Positions 9,582-18,549 of a stretch of 64,000 nucleotides of DNA are shown here, piece after piece. Position numbers and translations under genes: made by a program. Location of the stretch: contig OY101115.1 in the NCBI GenBank assembly GCA_956465555.1, positions 248,001-312,000 of the forward strand. Direction: 5' to 3'. The DNA is from Nitzschia sp. pyKryTriq1. Lineage: Eukaryota > Bacillariophyta > Bacillariophyceae > Bacillariales > Bacillariaceae. Under the pieces are notes generated by a model. That model was not told the origin of the DNA, searched no databases, and saw only the letters and a list, made by a program, of their open reading frames with translations. Position 1 is the first letter of the stretch. Every line of letters starts with the position of its first letter.

Positions 9582-11255
9582 ATGGCAACAACCACAATAA
9601 CATCAAATACTACTAATACTACTACTACTATGGAGGCGGAGGAATATGATGATGGTTTTGATACGCTTCGAGATGGGCAAGAAATCGCCCTTTACGTTCT
9701 GGCCATGATAGCCGCTACGATTTCCATCGTTGGAAGTTCCACCATTGTGGCCAAGGTGGTTCGAAATTGGAAACGGGCCGCGCCGTACGATCGATTTTTG
9801 CTCGGACTCAGTTCGTGTGATATTGTGGCATCGCTGACGTTTTTCTTGAATCCATTTCTACAGCCACAAGCCACCTCGCAACGAGCCTGGGCCGTCGGCA
9901 CGGAAAAGAGCTGTACGGCCTTGGGATTCTTTACGCAATTTTCGTATTCAGCATTTGTCTACAATGGCATGCTGAGCTTTTACTATCTCTTGACGGTGCG
10001 GTATGGTGTCAAACGACAGACGTTGGCAAGACGATACGAACCATGGATGCATTTTTCGGTGATTGGCTATTTTTTGTTGACCGCGTCCATGGGAGCCGCG
10101 ATTGGACTGTACAATGAACTCGATTTAGGCCCAGGGTGTTGGATCCGGGACTATCCCAGAGGATGCTATGAAACGGGAGGGTGTACCGGGCACTACTTTG
10201 GTTGGGTCTTTACAGGGCTACCAACCATTGGTACTTTGCTTGCCGTCATTATCAACAATTTGGTCATTTATTTTCACGTCAAACGCATCTTCTCTGTGAA
10301 GACCGATCACCAAAACCATCCGACGACCATGACATCGTCCGGTACTAGCATCAGCGCGCAAATACAAGTACCAGTAGTACCACAAGTATCGGCCACTCAA
10401 CGACCACGCATGACGCAACGGTACCAGCAGCACCTCCAAGAAGTGGCGAGTCAAGGCTTTTTGTATGTGGGTTCCTTCTTTTTGTGTTATTCTTGCCAAT
10501 TTGCGTTGCGAGTCCTCGAGTCGAGTAGTTTTCCTGCCGATGAAAAAGAATATCAAGTCTACTGGTTGCTGCTCATCGATGCCTTTTTACGACCCCTCCA
10601 AGGCTTTGTCAACATGTTGATTTACACGAGACCCAACTATGTTCGACTACGAATGGCGTATCCGGAACTGGGAAGGCCATGGGCTCTTCGACAGGCCGCT
10701 ACCAGTCCGGATATTCCCAAGCTGATATTGTCTTCTGGGTCGTATCGTATATCCAGCAACAACAATAAAAACAATATCATCAAGAAGCTGTCTTCCAAGC
10801 AACAAGACAAACCTGGTTCCTCTTTTGTATCAGATCTTCCTGTTGTCAGTGAAGCATCGAGGGAAAGTGACGAAGAAAGCTCAGACTTTCTTGGTGGTGC
10901 GGTGGTAGAACCGGAACCGAAGATGGATGGAGCGCAGCAAGAGAAGAAGAAACCGGTACCACACATCGACAACGACGACGATGACTCCTCACCGGAGGTG
11001 GACCCCGAAGCCACTGATCCCACATATAAAGAAGCTGGGTACTCTATGGAAGATGTCGATGAGGAGCCGTCGTCATCATCGTTCATTGATGTTGTTACTC
11101 ACAGCGCCGTATCATCTTCCCAACGCGTTTCAATGGATGGCTCCATCCAAAGAACGAGTACTACCATCACAGCGTCGTGCAATATCATGTCGAAAGAAGA
11201 AAAAGATGATGGCGACGATGATGATGATGATGATGATGATGATATATTATTATGA
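9582..11255 (+). CDS. Seven-transmembrane receptor-like protein 1
   Basis: 557 residues, one exon. Predicted helices by eye: about residues 34-59, 72-93, 112-140, 158-178, 205-234, 291-312 and 326-348, with an N-glycosylation-rich outer N terminus (Asn-Thr repeats) and a long cytosolic tail (350-557) ending in an Asp run. Cys111 and Cys186 could form the usual bond between the outer ends of helix 3 and loop 2. The end of helix 3 reads LSFYYLLTVRYG, placed like the DRY region of animal GPCRs. Helix 7 has LQGFVNMLIYTR, which recurs as LQGLFNVLVYRYG in the gene at 61.8 kb. This is the family of GPCR-like proteins common in diatoms; ligand and G-protein partner are unknown. Confidence 0.8.
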   Translation: MATTTITSNTTNTTTTMEAEEYDDGFDTLRDGQEIALYVLAMIAATISIVGSSTIVAKVVRNWKRAAPYDRFLLGLSSCDIVASLTFFLNPFLQPQATSQRAWAVGTEKSCTALGFFTQFSYSAFVYNGMLSFYYLLTVRYGVKRQTLARRYEPWMHFSVIGYFLLTASMGAAIGLYNELDLGPGCWIRDYPRGCYETGGCTGHYFGWVFTGLPTIGTLLAVIINNLVIYFHVKRIFSVKTDHQNHPTTMTSSGTSISAQIQVPVVPQVSATQRPRMTQRYQQHLQEVASQGFLYVGSFFLCYSCQFALRVLESSSFPADEKEYQVYWLLLIDAFLRPLQGFVNMLIYTRPNYVRLRMAYPELGRPWALRQAATSPDIPKLILSSGSYRISSNNNKNNIIKKLSSKQQDKPGSSFVSDLPVVSEASRESDEESSDFLGGAVVEPEPKMDGAQQEKKKPVPHIDNDDDDSSPEVDPEATDPTYKEAGYSMEDVDEEPSSSSFIDVVTHSAVSSSQRVSMDGSIQRTSTTITASCNIMSKEEKDDGDDDDDDDDDDILL

Positions 11256-11435
11256 AGGAGGTCACAGCATGATGATATCACTTCGTAGTCTACTTATTTA
11301 CAATGTCTTTTTTGTCCATCTCGTGTTTCCTCGTTCTTCATATACTAGTAAAGTAGTCATCTCTATACTAGCTACCGCTGTAGATGTAGTGTCAAGTACG
11401 AATGTGTAATACATACGAAAGGATTCGCACTATTA

Positions 11436-11464
11436 TTTCTTTCTTTCTTTCTTTCTTTCTTTCT
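11436..11464. repeat. (TTTC)7 microsatellite
   Basis: Seven TTTC units just beyond the stop of the methyltransferase gene, in the 222-bp space between two convergent genes. Confidence 0.9.
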
Positions 11465-11477
11465 ATATATTTTTTAG

Positions 11478-12386
11478 TTATTTGTTTTTGACGCTGATCA
11501 ACATGGCCACTGGCCAAATACATTGGGTCGTGGCCGTCTCGTCCAACTCCTTGGTCAAGAGGCGTGCCGCTGGATCCTCATCCGAACCCGACTCGATCTG
11601 GTGGGTTTGACAATATTTGGTGTAACCCGACCATGATCGAACATATCCTTGCAACTGGGCACCTGAAACTTCTTGTTGAATATTCAATTCCGGTCGCCCT
11701 TGAATCCGTTGGCTACTGATACTGCTACTGCTGCTGCTGCTGCTGCTGCGAAAGGACTCTGGATAGAATTCGTCAATCAAAGGAATATCACGGTACAGAT
11801 TTTCGACGAGTTTGCGTCGGGGATCCCAATACGCGTCTCCCAAAATATCCTCATATATGTGCCATATTGTTTCTTCTAGCTTTGGATGATTGGGAAAGGT
11901 GGGGAGACCATAGGTCCACAGTGCCAAAACGCCACCGGGCTGCAAGATTCGTTGGACGTGCTGATAAAATATTGGTATATCGAACCAATGGACTGCTTGG
12001 GCGGAAGTAATACATTGTACCGAATAAGAAGAATCATCATGATCATGACCATCATCATGATCATGATCATGAGCGGGCATTAGCTTGGACAGTTGCTCTT
12101 CCACCGATCCAAGACGATATTCAATGCGATCATGTCGAATGGCTTGCTCCAATTGTGTGGGGCTAGGATCAATGCCAATCACCAAATCGAAATAGTCGAC
12201 CAAGGCAGCCGTGGCTTGTCCAGTGCCACATCCCACGTCGATACAACAGGAGCGTGTTGGTCCTGCTGATGCTGCTGATGGTGTCTGGATGGAAGAGGCA
12301 ATCAAATCGTAAACCGCCTTGGGGTAGGTGGGGCGGCAAGTGGCATAGTGTTGGGCCTGATGGGCACCTTTGAACAGCGATGTCAT
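11478..12386 (-). CDS. SAM-dependent class I methyltransferase
   Basis: 302 residues from the ATG at 12386; the frame upstream has only a non-ATG codon before a stop, so this start is preferred. Motif I is DVGCGTG (residues 50-56), followed by GIDPS after the next strand. Later parts (QAVHWFD, LQPGGVLALWTYGLP) fit the Methyltransf_11/25 group that includes yeast trans-aconitate and small-molecule methyltransferases. A His-Asp repeat insertion (HDHDHDDGHDHDDSS) interrupts the domain in a loop between motif I and QAVHWF, and a poly-Ser run lies near the C terminus. No targeting signal is visible. Substrate unknown. Its 3' end faces receptor-like gene 1; its 5' end is divergent from the glycosyltransferase-like gene. 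Confidence 0.85.
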   Translation of the reverse strand: MTSLFKGAHQAQHYATCRPTYPKAVYDLIASSIQTPSAASAGPTRSCCIDVGCGTGQATAALVDYFDLVIGIDPSPTQLEQAIRHDRIEYRLGSVEEQLSKLMPAHDHDHDDGHDHDDSSYSVQCITSAQAVHWFDIPIFYQHVQRILQPGGVLALWTYGLPTFPNHPKLEETIWHIYEDILGDAYWDPRRKLVENLYRDIPLIDEFYPESFRSSSSSSSSSISSQRIQGRPELNIQQEVSGAQLQGYVRSWSGYTKYCQTHQIESGSDEDPAARLLTKELDETATTQCIWPVAMLISVKNK

Positions 12387-13115
12387 GGTCGTTGTGCTAT
12401 GCTGCTGGGATGATGGAGGAGTCGTCTGATGGTAGGGACACCACCACAGGCCGGATAATACTGCTATGATCGATTCCACCAATCGTTGTTCTTATGGTGG
12501 ATCGAGGCCAGGCATGATCATTCGAGACGACCGTGATAGAGATTGGTGAAAACAAAAGTGCTTCGTAATACTATGCTGGCCTATCACAGCAATACGAACG
12601 TCAAACGTGCGTGATGTGCCAAGGAACAATGAAGATCAATGTCAACATGTTCTATTGTTTCCGAAGATCCATATAGATGTTACTCTACCGGCAGTAGTAC
12701 TGTACCGGTAATACCGGTACTGTACCGTAATGTCCGCTTTTGTGCACGCTTCCAGCGTGCTATGGCGCCCGCGGGATTGCGGGGGGGGTTCCCGTACGTT
12801 CATTTTGTCGTGCATCGAACCAACACGATATCTGCCATATCCCATTGCTCCTCATAGTATATATGGAGGGGGCATTGCATTGCATTTCATTGCCTTCCTT
12901 GCATCTATCTGCCACACTCCGCATTACTCAACTCACAGCCAGTCCTCTTTAATATATGAATGCCGAGGAGTTCCAATGAGGAATGAAAGATTCGAGAAAG
13001 CGAAGGAGGAGGAGTGCTGCTGCTGATGCGTTCCGATCCGCATTACCATCATCACCATCGTCATCCTCCGCGTTCCAACTTATTAGTCGCATTATTATAT
13101 AAGGGGCAATAAGGA
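12387..13115. other. Divergent intergenic region, methyltransferase / glycosyltransferase-like
   Basis: 729 bp with no supported gene. Repeated TACCGGTA palindromes at about 12693-12728, a run of nine G at about 12781 and a G/C-rich stretch beside it. Confidence 0.55.
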
Positions 13116-14297
13116 ATGCCGCCGATGGATGGTCGACGACCACGGCGACGATGGAGCCTCTTTCACTCTTTCTCTCGATTTTGTTGGATGCTAGGTCTTA
13201 TTTTGGTGGGCGTGATGTTTCCCTTTCGATTCTTGTTCTTCACATTTGACGAGTATGATGATTCTACGATTGACTCTTCAAGAACATTCGTCGCACAAGA
13301 TCAGCAGGAGGAGGATGCTTCTTCTTATTTCACCCGCCCTACCGACACTGCCATCAGTGACTCTACTACTACTAGTAGTAGTACTGGTACTCGTACCACG
13401 AAGATTGTTCTCTACATTACCACACACTTTTCGGACATTCATATTCGCTACTTTCACTGTTGTTGGCCCAAGCTTGTCGCCGAGTCACCCTTGATTCGAC
13501 AATCGCATGTGATTGTGGCCGCTACCAACGCGACACCTGTGCCCTTGGAAGAATTACAGTACCTCCAGAATACGCTCTTTGCCTCCAATCCAAGCTATCA
13601 ATTTTGGACGCCCACCAAGAATGCCAGTCATATATCCCATTGTGAACCTTTCAAGACTCCGAACAATCCCAAGAAGAATAAGGTATCCGTCAGCTACAAA
13701 CAATGCTTGGCGAATTATGGAGTGGCTTTTGGATGGTCGCGACTCATGGATCAACAATATGATTGGATGATTCGATTGAATCCCGATGTCTTGATACGAC
13801 AATCGCAATGGTTTCTACAAGTCATGCAATACAACAACAATACATCGTCGTTGGATGCTATATTGGTGAATTGTGGACCCAACACGCGGCAAATCCATAC
13901 CGACTTTTGGGCGATTCGACCAAATGTACTTCTACTACACAACAACAACAAGAACAAGAACAACAACAACAACAACAGCAGCAACGATAATAAAAGTTCT
14001 TCCTCCTACAAGCCATTCGAAAGAATGGGACGGATTGGAATTCATCTCAATCATGAACGTACGGCCTTTCAACAATTTCGACCCATTTTAGCGTCCAAAC
14101 GATATGCATGGGTCCCACATGTGGAACCGAGTCAGGGTATTTGTCGTGTACGAGGCCCTCATGCTTGGGTCTACCACGAACACGATAGTTGTACTCCTAC
14201 TACTACTACTACTACTGGTAGTACTTCCGGTGCCGGGGATGAGTATAACAATAATATGGTCTGCCATGGACTAGAGGGGTGGGACTTGAGCAAATAA
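13116..14297 (+). CDS. Type II membrane protein, glycosyltransferase-like
   Basis: 393 residues. A basic N terminus (GRRPRRRW) precedes one membrane segment at about residues 20-45, the layout of a Golgi type II enzyme. The lumenal part has IVLYITTHFSDIH, a YDWMIRLNPDVLI segment (an NPDV motif in the place where many glycosyltransferases carry DxD) and ILVNCGPN, DFWAIRP. A poly-Asn insertion and Thr-rich stretches break the domain. Similar proteins are frequent in diatoms, usually unnamed. The glycosyltransferase label rests on the fold-like pattern, not on a firm family match; a non-catalytic lumenal protein is possible. Confidence 0.65.
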   Translation: MPPMDGRRPRRRWSLFHSFSRFCWMLGLILVGVMFPFRFLFFTFDEYDDSTIDSSRTFVAQDQQEEDASSYFTRPTDTAISDSTTTSSSTGTRTTKIVLYITTHFSDIHIRYFHCCWPKLVAESPLIRQSHVIVAATNATPVPLEELQYLQNTLFASNPSYQFWTPTKNASHISHCEPFKTPNNPKKNKVSVSYKQCLANYGVAFGWSRLMDQQYDWMIRLNPDVLIRQSQWFLQVMQYNNNTSSLDAILVNCGPNTRQIHTDFWAIRPNVLLLHNNNKNKNNNNNNSSNDNKSSSSYKPFERMGRIGIHLNHERTAFQQFRPILASKRYAWVPHVEPSQGICRVRGPHAWVYHEHDSCTPTTTTTTGSTSGAGDEYNNNMVCHGLEGWDLSK

Positions 14298-14406
14298 TAC
14301 AAATATGACTAGTAGTCTAACTACGAATAACGAAGTAGTAGAGCAGTAGTCCGGGGAATCAACATCATCATTCTTTCCCACACGCTATCTCTCTCTCTCT
14401 CAAGTA

Positions 14407-14444
14407 CTCTCTACTAGTAGTAGGGACCCTCTACTAGTAGAGAG
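14407..14444. repeat. Perfect 14-bp inverted repeat
   Basis: CTCTCTACTAGTAG at 14407-14420 and its exact complement at 14431-14444, with a 10-nt loop. About 110 bp downstream of the glycosyltransferase-like gene's stop, so it could fold in the 3' UTR. Confidence 0.85.
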
Positions 14445-14677
14445 AGCCTCTTCGTCGGTTTCCTGTGAAGGTTTGACGAGAAAGCTTCAACAATCATCGT
14501 GCTCCAGTGCCTCTTTCAATCAAACCTAACGAACCTACTGTACTAGAGGATGGCTATCGAGTCGTGTAGGTTGAGTACGGGTTCCCACGAGGTTGACTAC
14601 TCCGAATGAAAAGTTCGAGCTCCACGCACGAATTTTTAGTAAAAAGGGACCGAAAAGAGTTTGCGCAATGGTGGTTT

Positions 14678-14704
14678 GGGTTCGCAGGGTTCGCAGGGTT
14701 CGCA
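14678..14704. repeat. Triplicated GGGTTCGCA
   Basis: Three head-to-tail copies of a 9-mer in non-coding sequence; no function seen. Confidence 0.85.
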
Positions 14705-14971
14705 AATACTGTCCTACTTACTATAAATAAAAAGGTTCACCACCACACCACGCACACGACGGAACCCTTTTGCCAAGCTGACCGTAAAATAGCATAGGGG
14801 TCCATAGCGCGCGAAGAGCGAAATATGGGAAGGAAAAGAAGTAGGAAATAGACACAGTTGGATATCTCATAGCCGTATTACCGCAGTACAGCACGACTGA
14901 TATTATCCCATATATCCTACAGTATTATCTTTTACTGAATCATCATCAATCTTGTACCGTTGTCGATCATC

Positions 14972-16606
14972 ATGACGCTAGACGTAGTGTCTTCATCCAC
15001 CAGCCCCAATCATAGTAAGCCCAAAGCCGTATTGGGAATTGACAATGGAACCCAAGGGTTATCGGTACTCTTGGTGTCTATCGAGGATCCCTCCTTGCCG
15101 GTGGTTGCCAAAGGCGAAGCCACGTATGGATTTGTGCCCGATTTGCCGGAAGGATGCTACGAGCAACGAGCCAGTGATTGGGAAGACGCCCTGCAGTCAT
15201 CACTGGATCAAATTCGAACAGAGATGCAAGGATATGAAATTGTGGCAGTGGGAGTGGCAGGTCAAATGCACGGACAAGTGTTGGTAGACTCCTCGGGGAA
15301 AGCCTTGGGAACTGTCCGTTTGTGGTGTGATGCTCGGAATCAAAAACAAGCCGATGAATTGTCCGAATGGTTGGGCATAACAGGACCCTCGCCCTCCTTG
15401 CCGAAACGAATGACTGTTGCCCGATGGTTGTGGACGGTCCAAAATCAACCCGAATTGGCACGACAAACGGACTTTATGACGACCCCGGCAGGATGGTTGA
15501 GTTTTCGATTGACTCAAAACAATTCTTTGGGGATCGGCAATGCGTCGGGAATGTTTCCCATGGATGCCACGACACTGGACTACCGGATGGATTATCTAGA
15601 AATTGTCGATTCCAAAATGAAACAAGCCTATCCGGACATCCCGAGTGTCTCCAAAATATTGCCCAAAGTGGTTCCGTGTGGACACGATGCGGGGTTTGTC
15701 TCGGCCGAAGCGGCCGAACGATGGGGATTGCCAGTGGGAATCCCCGTGGCGGCAGCTGAAGGCGATCAACCCGCTGCTCTAGTGGGGAGCTTGATTGGCA
15801 ATGCGGGGATGGTCTCGTGTAGTTTTGGAACCTCGGTATGTGCCAATTTAGTGGGAACAGCGCAAGATGGCAAGATTCAATCTCCCATGGTCAATCATTT
15901 CAGTGCCGTCAATGGCCAACCGATTTACATGGTCTTTCTACGGAACGGGACGACATTTTTCAATAGTATGGTCCAATCTTACGGTGGAAACTATGAAGAA
16001 ATCATGCCCCACGTCTTGGAAGCTCCCTACGATTGCGGCGGCTTATTGTCCCTCCCATTTATGGACGACGAACCTGGTTTGGAAGTCCATCAAGGAGGAA
16101 CCGCTTTGACCATTGGGTGGAATCCTGCCAATACTGCGCATAACAATGGTGCCGGAAATGCCTGCAAAGCGGCATTACTGTGCACCATTTTCAATCTATT
16201 GAAAGGAACGAAATTCCTTCAATCGGAACAAATCCCCATGACGGAAATTCTCTTGTCGGGAGGACTCACCAAGACTCCCGAGTGTGGTCAGATCATCGCG
16301 GATGTAGTTGGATTGCCCGTACGTTTGTTGGAAGGTGCCGAAGAAGGATGCTCGTGGGGAGCTGCCGTCTTGGCCAAATACCGATACATCCAACAACAAC
16401 AACATCAGCAGCCTAGCAGTACTCGTACTACACATTCATCTTTACCGGATCCTTCTGACTGGCCGCTCTTTCTAGAATCCATTCCGGCGCGTCCATCCCG
16501 CATCTTTCAACCATGCGCGGACGCTGTTCCTGTCTATGAAAGTGTGTATCGACGCTATCAAAAGTTGCTTGCCTTGCAATCCTCTTTGCAAGAAGCCGTC
16601 CTGTAG
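14972..16606 (+). CDS. Xylulokinase-like FGGY-family carbohydrate kinase
   Basis: 544 residues from the ATG at 14972. N-terminal phosphate-binding motif GIDNGTQG (about 22-29), then GVAGQMHGQVLVD and LWCDARN, which match the xylulokinase branch of the FGGY family more than glycerol or ribulokinases. The C-terminal half has the second ATPase-fold part (GMVSCSFGTSVCANL, EILLSGGLTKTP, GCSWGAAVLA). Length is normal for the family (about 480-560). It would phosphorylate D-xylulose to xylulose 5-phosphate with ATP, feeding the pentose phosphate pathway. No targeting peptide is visible, so a cytosolic location is likely. Sugar specificity is inferred; a closely related ketopentose is possible. Confidence 0.85.
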   Translation: MTLDVVSSSTSPNHSKPKAVLGIDNGTQGLSVLLVSIEDPSLPVVAKGEATYGFVPDLPEGCYEQRASDWEDALQSSLDQIRTEMQGYEIVAVGVAGQMHGQVLVDSSGKALGTVRLWCDARNQKQADELSEWLGITGPSPSLPKRMTVARWLWTVQNQPELARQTDFMTTPAGWLSFRLTQNNSLGIGNASGMFPMDATTLDYRMDYLEIVDSKMKQAYPDIPSVSKILPKVVPCGHDAGFVSAEAAERWGLPVGIPVAAAEGDQPAALVGSLIGNAGMVSCSFGTSVCANLVGTAQDGKIQSPMVNHFSAVNGQPIYMVFLRNGTTFFNSMVQSYGGNYEEIMPHVLEAPYDCGGLLSLPFMDDEPGLEVHQGGTALTIGWNPANTAHNNGAGNACKAALLCTIFNLLKGTKFLQSEQIPMTEILLSGGLTKTPECGQIIADVVGLPVRLLEGAEEGCSWGAAVLAKYRYIQQQQHQQPSSTRTTHSSLPDPSDWPLFLESIPARPSRIFQPCADAVPVYESVYRRYQKLLALQSSLQEAVL

Positions 16607-17564
16607 TCGCCTCGACAAAGTACAAAGTGCACTAGGACAATTATTTTAAAATGAACTAATTAATAGTACGTGTAAGAGTGATACGCTCTCCAAATCAATT
16701 ACTCGCTAGTTCTACTAGCTAGTAGACTAGTACTGAAGTACATGATCGTCGACTTTTTACGCCACAGCAGTAACTTATAAAATACGCACACAGCAATAAA
16801 ATTCGTCACGAAGAGGAACAAATCTCGATACTAGAAAAACGTATTTGCAAATGCTACCTGGATGCACAAGGCAACCACAGCAAAAAAAAAGAAGAACAGC
16901 AGGGATGAGCTCATTTCTTCTTGCCGCACCGACAACACTGCTTGCTCTACAGAAAAGTTCGAGGAGAATGTGGTAGTACCGGTAGCTACAGTAGGTGAGC
17001 CTCCTGTTGCCTGCCTGGTGCCTGCCTGCCTGCTGGTGATGATCGAACAAGGATCCTCAACGACCATCACCATAGCATACAGTACTCTACTAGAGTAGTT
17101 ACCTCTACTAGTAGTATGTACCGAGCTGCTGCTGTAGTAGGGCGGTAGTAGTGTAGCATGGCTCTCTTTGAAATTGCACGCTTCGTGGACAACCATATAG
17201 TTAGTCCGAGTTCGTTAATCGTCTCTGTCGAGGCGAATGGTTCGGATCATGATGTTCCTGCTACAGTGAATGACACTTGGGGAAGTTTGCCAGAACGGCG
17301 AATAGTTGCTCCGAATACTCTCTGTGGGACCCACTCCGACGATGAAAGAATACTAAGATGTGAAAGTGCATCATCTTGTCTCTCTTCTACTAGCATCATA
17401 CTACTCTGCTAGAATAGAGTATAATAATATGTAAATCAACTTTCCGTCCATAAAACTAAACCAAACAACATTTCACAAACAATTAAACATTGTGTAAAAC
17501 GTCAAGTACACCAGTATCCTAACGATCAATCAATACAGTACCAATCAAGCTATCATTTTCCGAA
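16607..17564. other. Intergenic region, mostly featureless
   Basis: 958 bp. Open frames here have no family likeness and their composition is non-coding. Repeated CTAGTAG/ACTAGCTAG motifs at about 16703-16730 and 17090-17115. Confidence 0.5.
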
Positions 17565-18155
17565 ATGGCTCGCACTTTCTTGAATATCCGCTTTTCCTCG
17601 CAACAAGAAAATTCCGAAGAGGTGGTGGTTGAACAGCAACAAGAGGATGACTCCTCGTCCTTTGCAACCACGAAAAGCCGAAGAAATAATGTTAAGAGGG
17701 AGAGCCTTCGTCGTCGTAAATGGCGTGTCGTGATGCCCGAAGACTATGATCGACGAGAGTTCATATCATCCGCGAAGAAAATGGCTTCTTGTAAAATGAC
17801 TTTGGATCAAGTAGTTTGCTCATCGTGTTGCTGCGAGTACCATCATCATCACGCCTCGTCTCACTCCAACAAGGGACTGGGGCGGCAAAATGCTAATAGC
17901 AAGGGCGCTTGGTTCCTCCTGTTCTCTTCAAAGCCACAAACGCCGCCACCAGCAGCAGCGAACCACCAAGAAATGGAAGAGTCGTCCTCAACCTGCTGCA
18001 GTTTGCATGATAATGCTAGTGCCTCTGATCATGATGATTTGGTGGCCAGCACCAAAGAACAACTTTTGCCAGTCTTATCCCAGCAACAAGCAGCTCCGAG
18101 ATTGCCCATCGCGCCGCGACATCGCCGGGTAGCGTCTGGGGCTGCGGCTGCCTAA
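17565..18155 (+). CDS. Hypothetical protein, 196 aa
   Basis: An ATG-started frame of 196 residues. The N half is basic (SRRNNVKRESLRRRKWR). A Cys cluster with a poly-His run follows (VCSSCCCEYHHHH). The C half is Ser, Gln and Ala rich and looks disordered. No domain recognised and no membrane segment. The ATG context (GAAATGGC) is acceptable and the frame spans the whole space between two spacers, but coding status rests on length alone. Confidence 0.4.
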   Translation: MARTFLNIRFSSQQENSEEVVVEQQQEDDSSSFATTKSRRNNVKRESLRRRKWRVVMPEDYDRREFISSAKKMASCKMTLDQVVCSSCCCEYHHHHASSHSNKGLGRQNANSKGAWFLLFSSKPQTPPPAAANHQEMEESSSTCCSLHDNASASDHDDLVASTKEQLLPVLSQQQAAPRLPIAPRHRRVASGAAAA

Positions 18156-18549
18156 TAGTATACGTACAGTAAGTAATGATCTACATAAATAGAGAGCGAA
18201 ATAATAATAACGCGTTTGCGCTACTCGAAAGAAAAAGTACTACTATACGCAGAGGAGTGTGACAATTATTTAGTATCACTACTACTATGAAAACCAACCA
18301 GGAGCATGCCTATTCAAGATCTTGCCGAGTTCAAATTTTGCAGCAAATGGGCCGAAGCCATTAAAGTGGCAGCCAAATTTGAGGAACGACCATAAGTAGT
18401 AGTACTTAATTCCTAAGAAGGTGCTGTCGTTCGTTTCTTCGCTCATCATCCGCTCAGATGAAGAAGAAGAAGATTCATGGAAATGAGCTTTTTCTCAATC
18501 AACAAATAAGCACTCAGCGATGATACACACATCGATTCATACGAAAACT
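18156..18549. other. Convergent intergenic spacer
   Basis: 394 bp between a hypothetical gene (+) and the SGNH-type gene (-). Nothing recognisable. Confidence 0.5.

Larger units (their letters stand above)
14298..14971. other. Intergenic region upstream of the sugar kinase
   Basis: 674 bp. No gene supported. Contains a perfect 14-bp inverted repeat (14407-14444) and a triplicated 9-mer GGGTTCGCA (14678-14704). The last 100 bp must hold the sugar kinase promoter. Confidence 0.55.
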
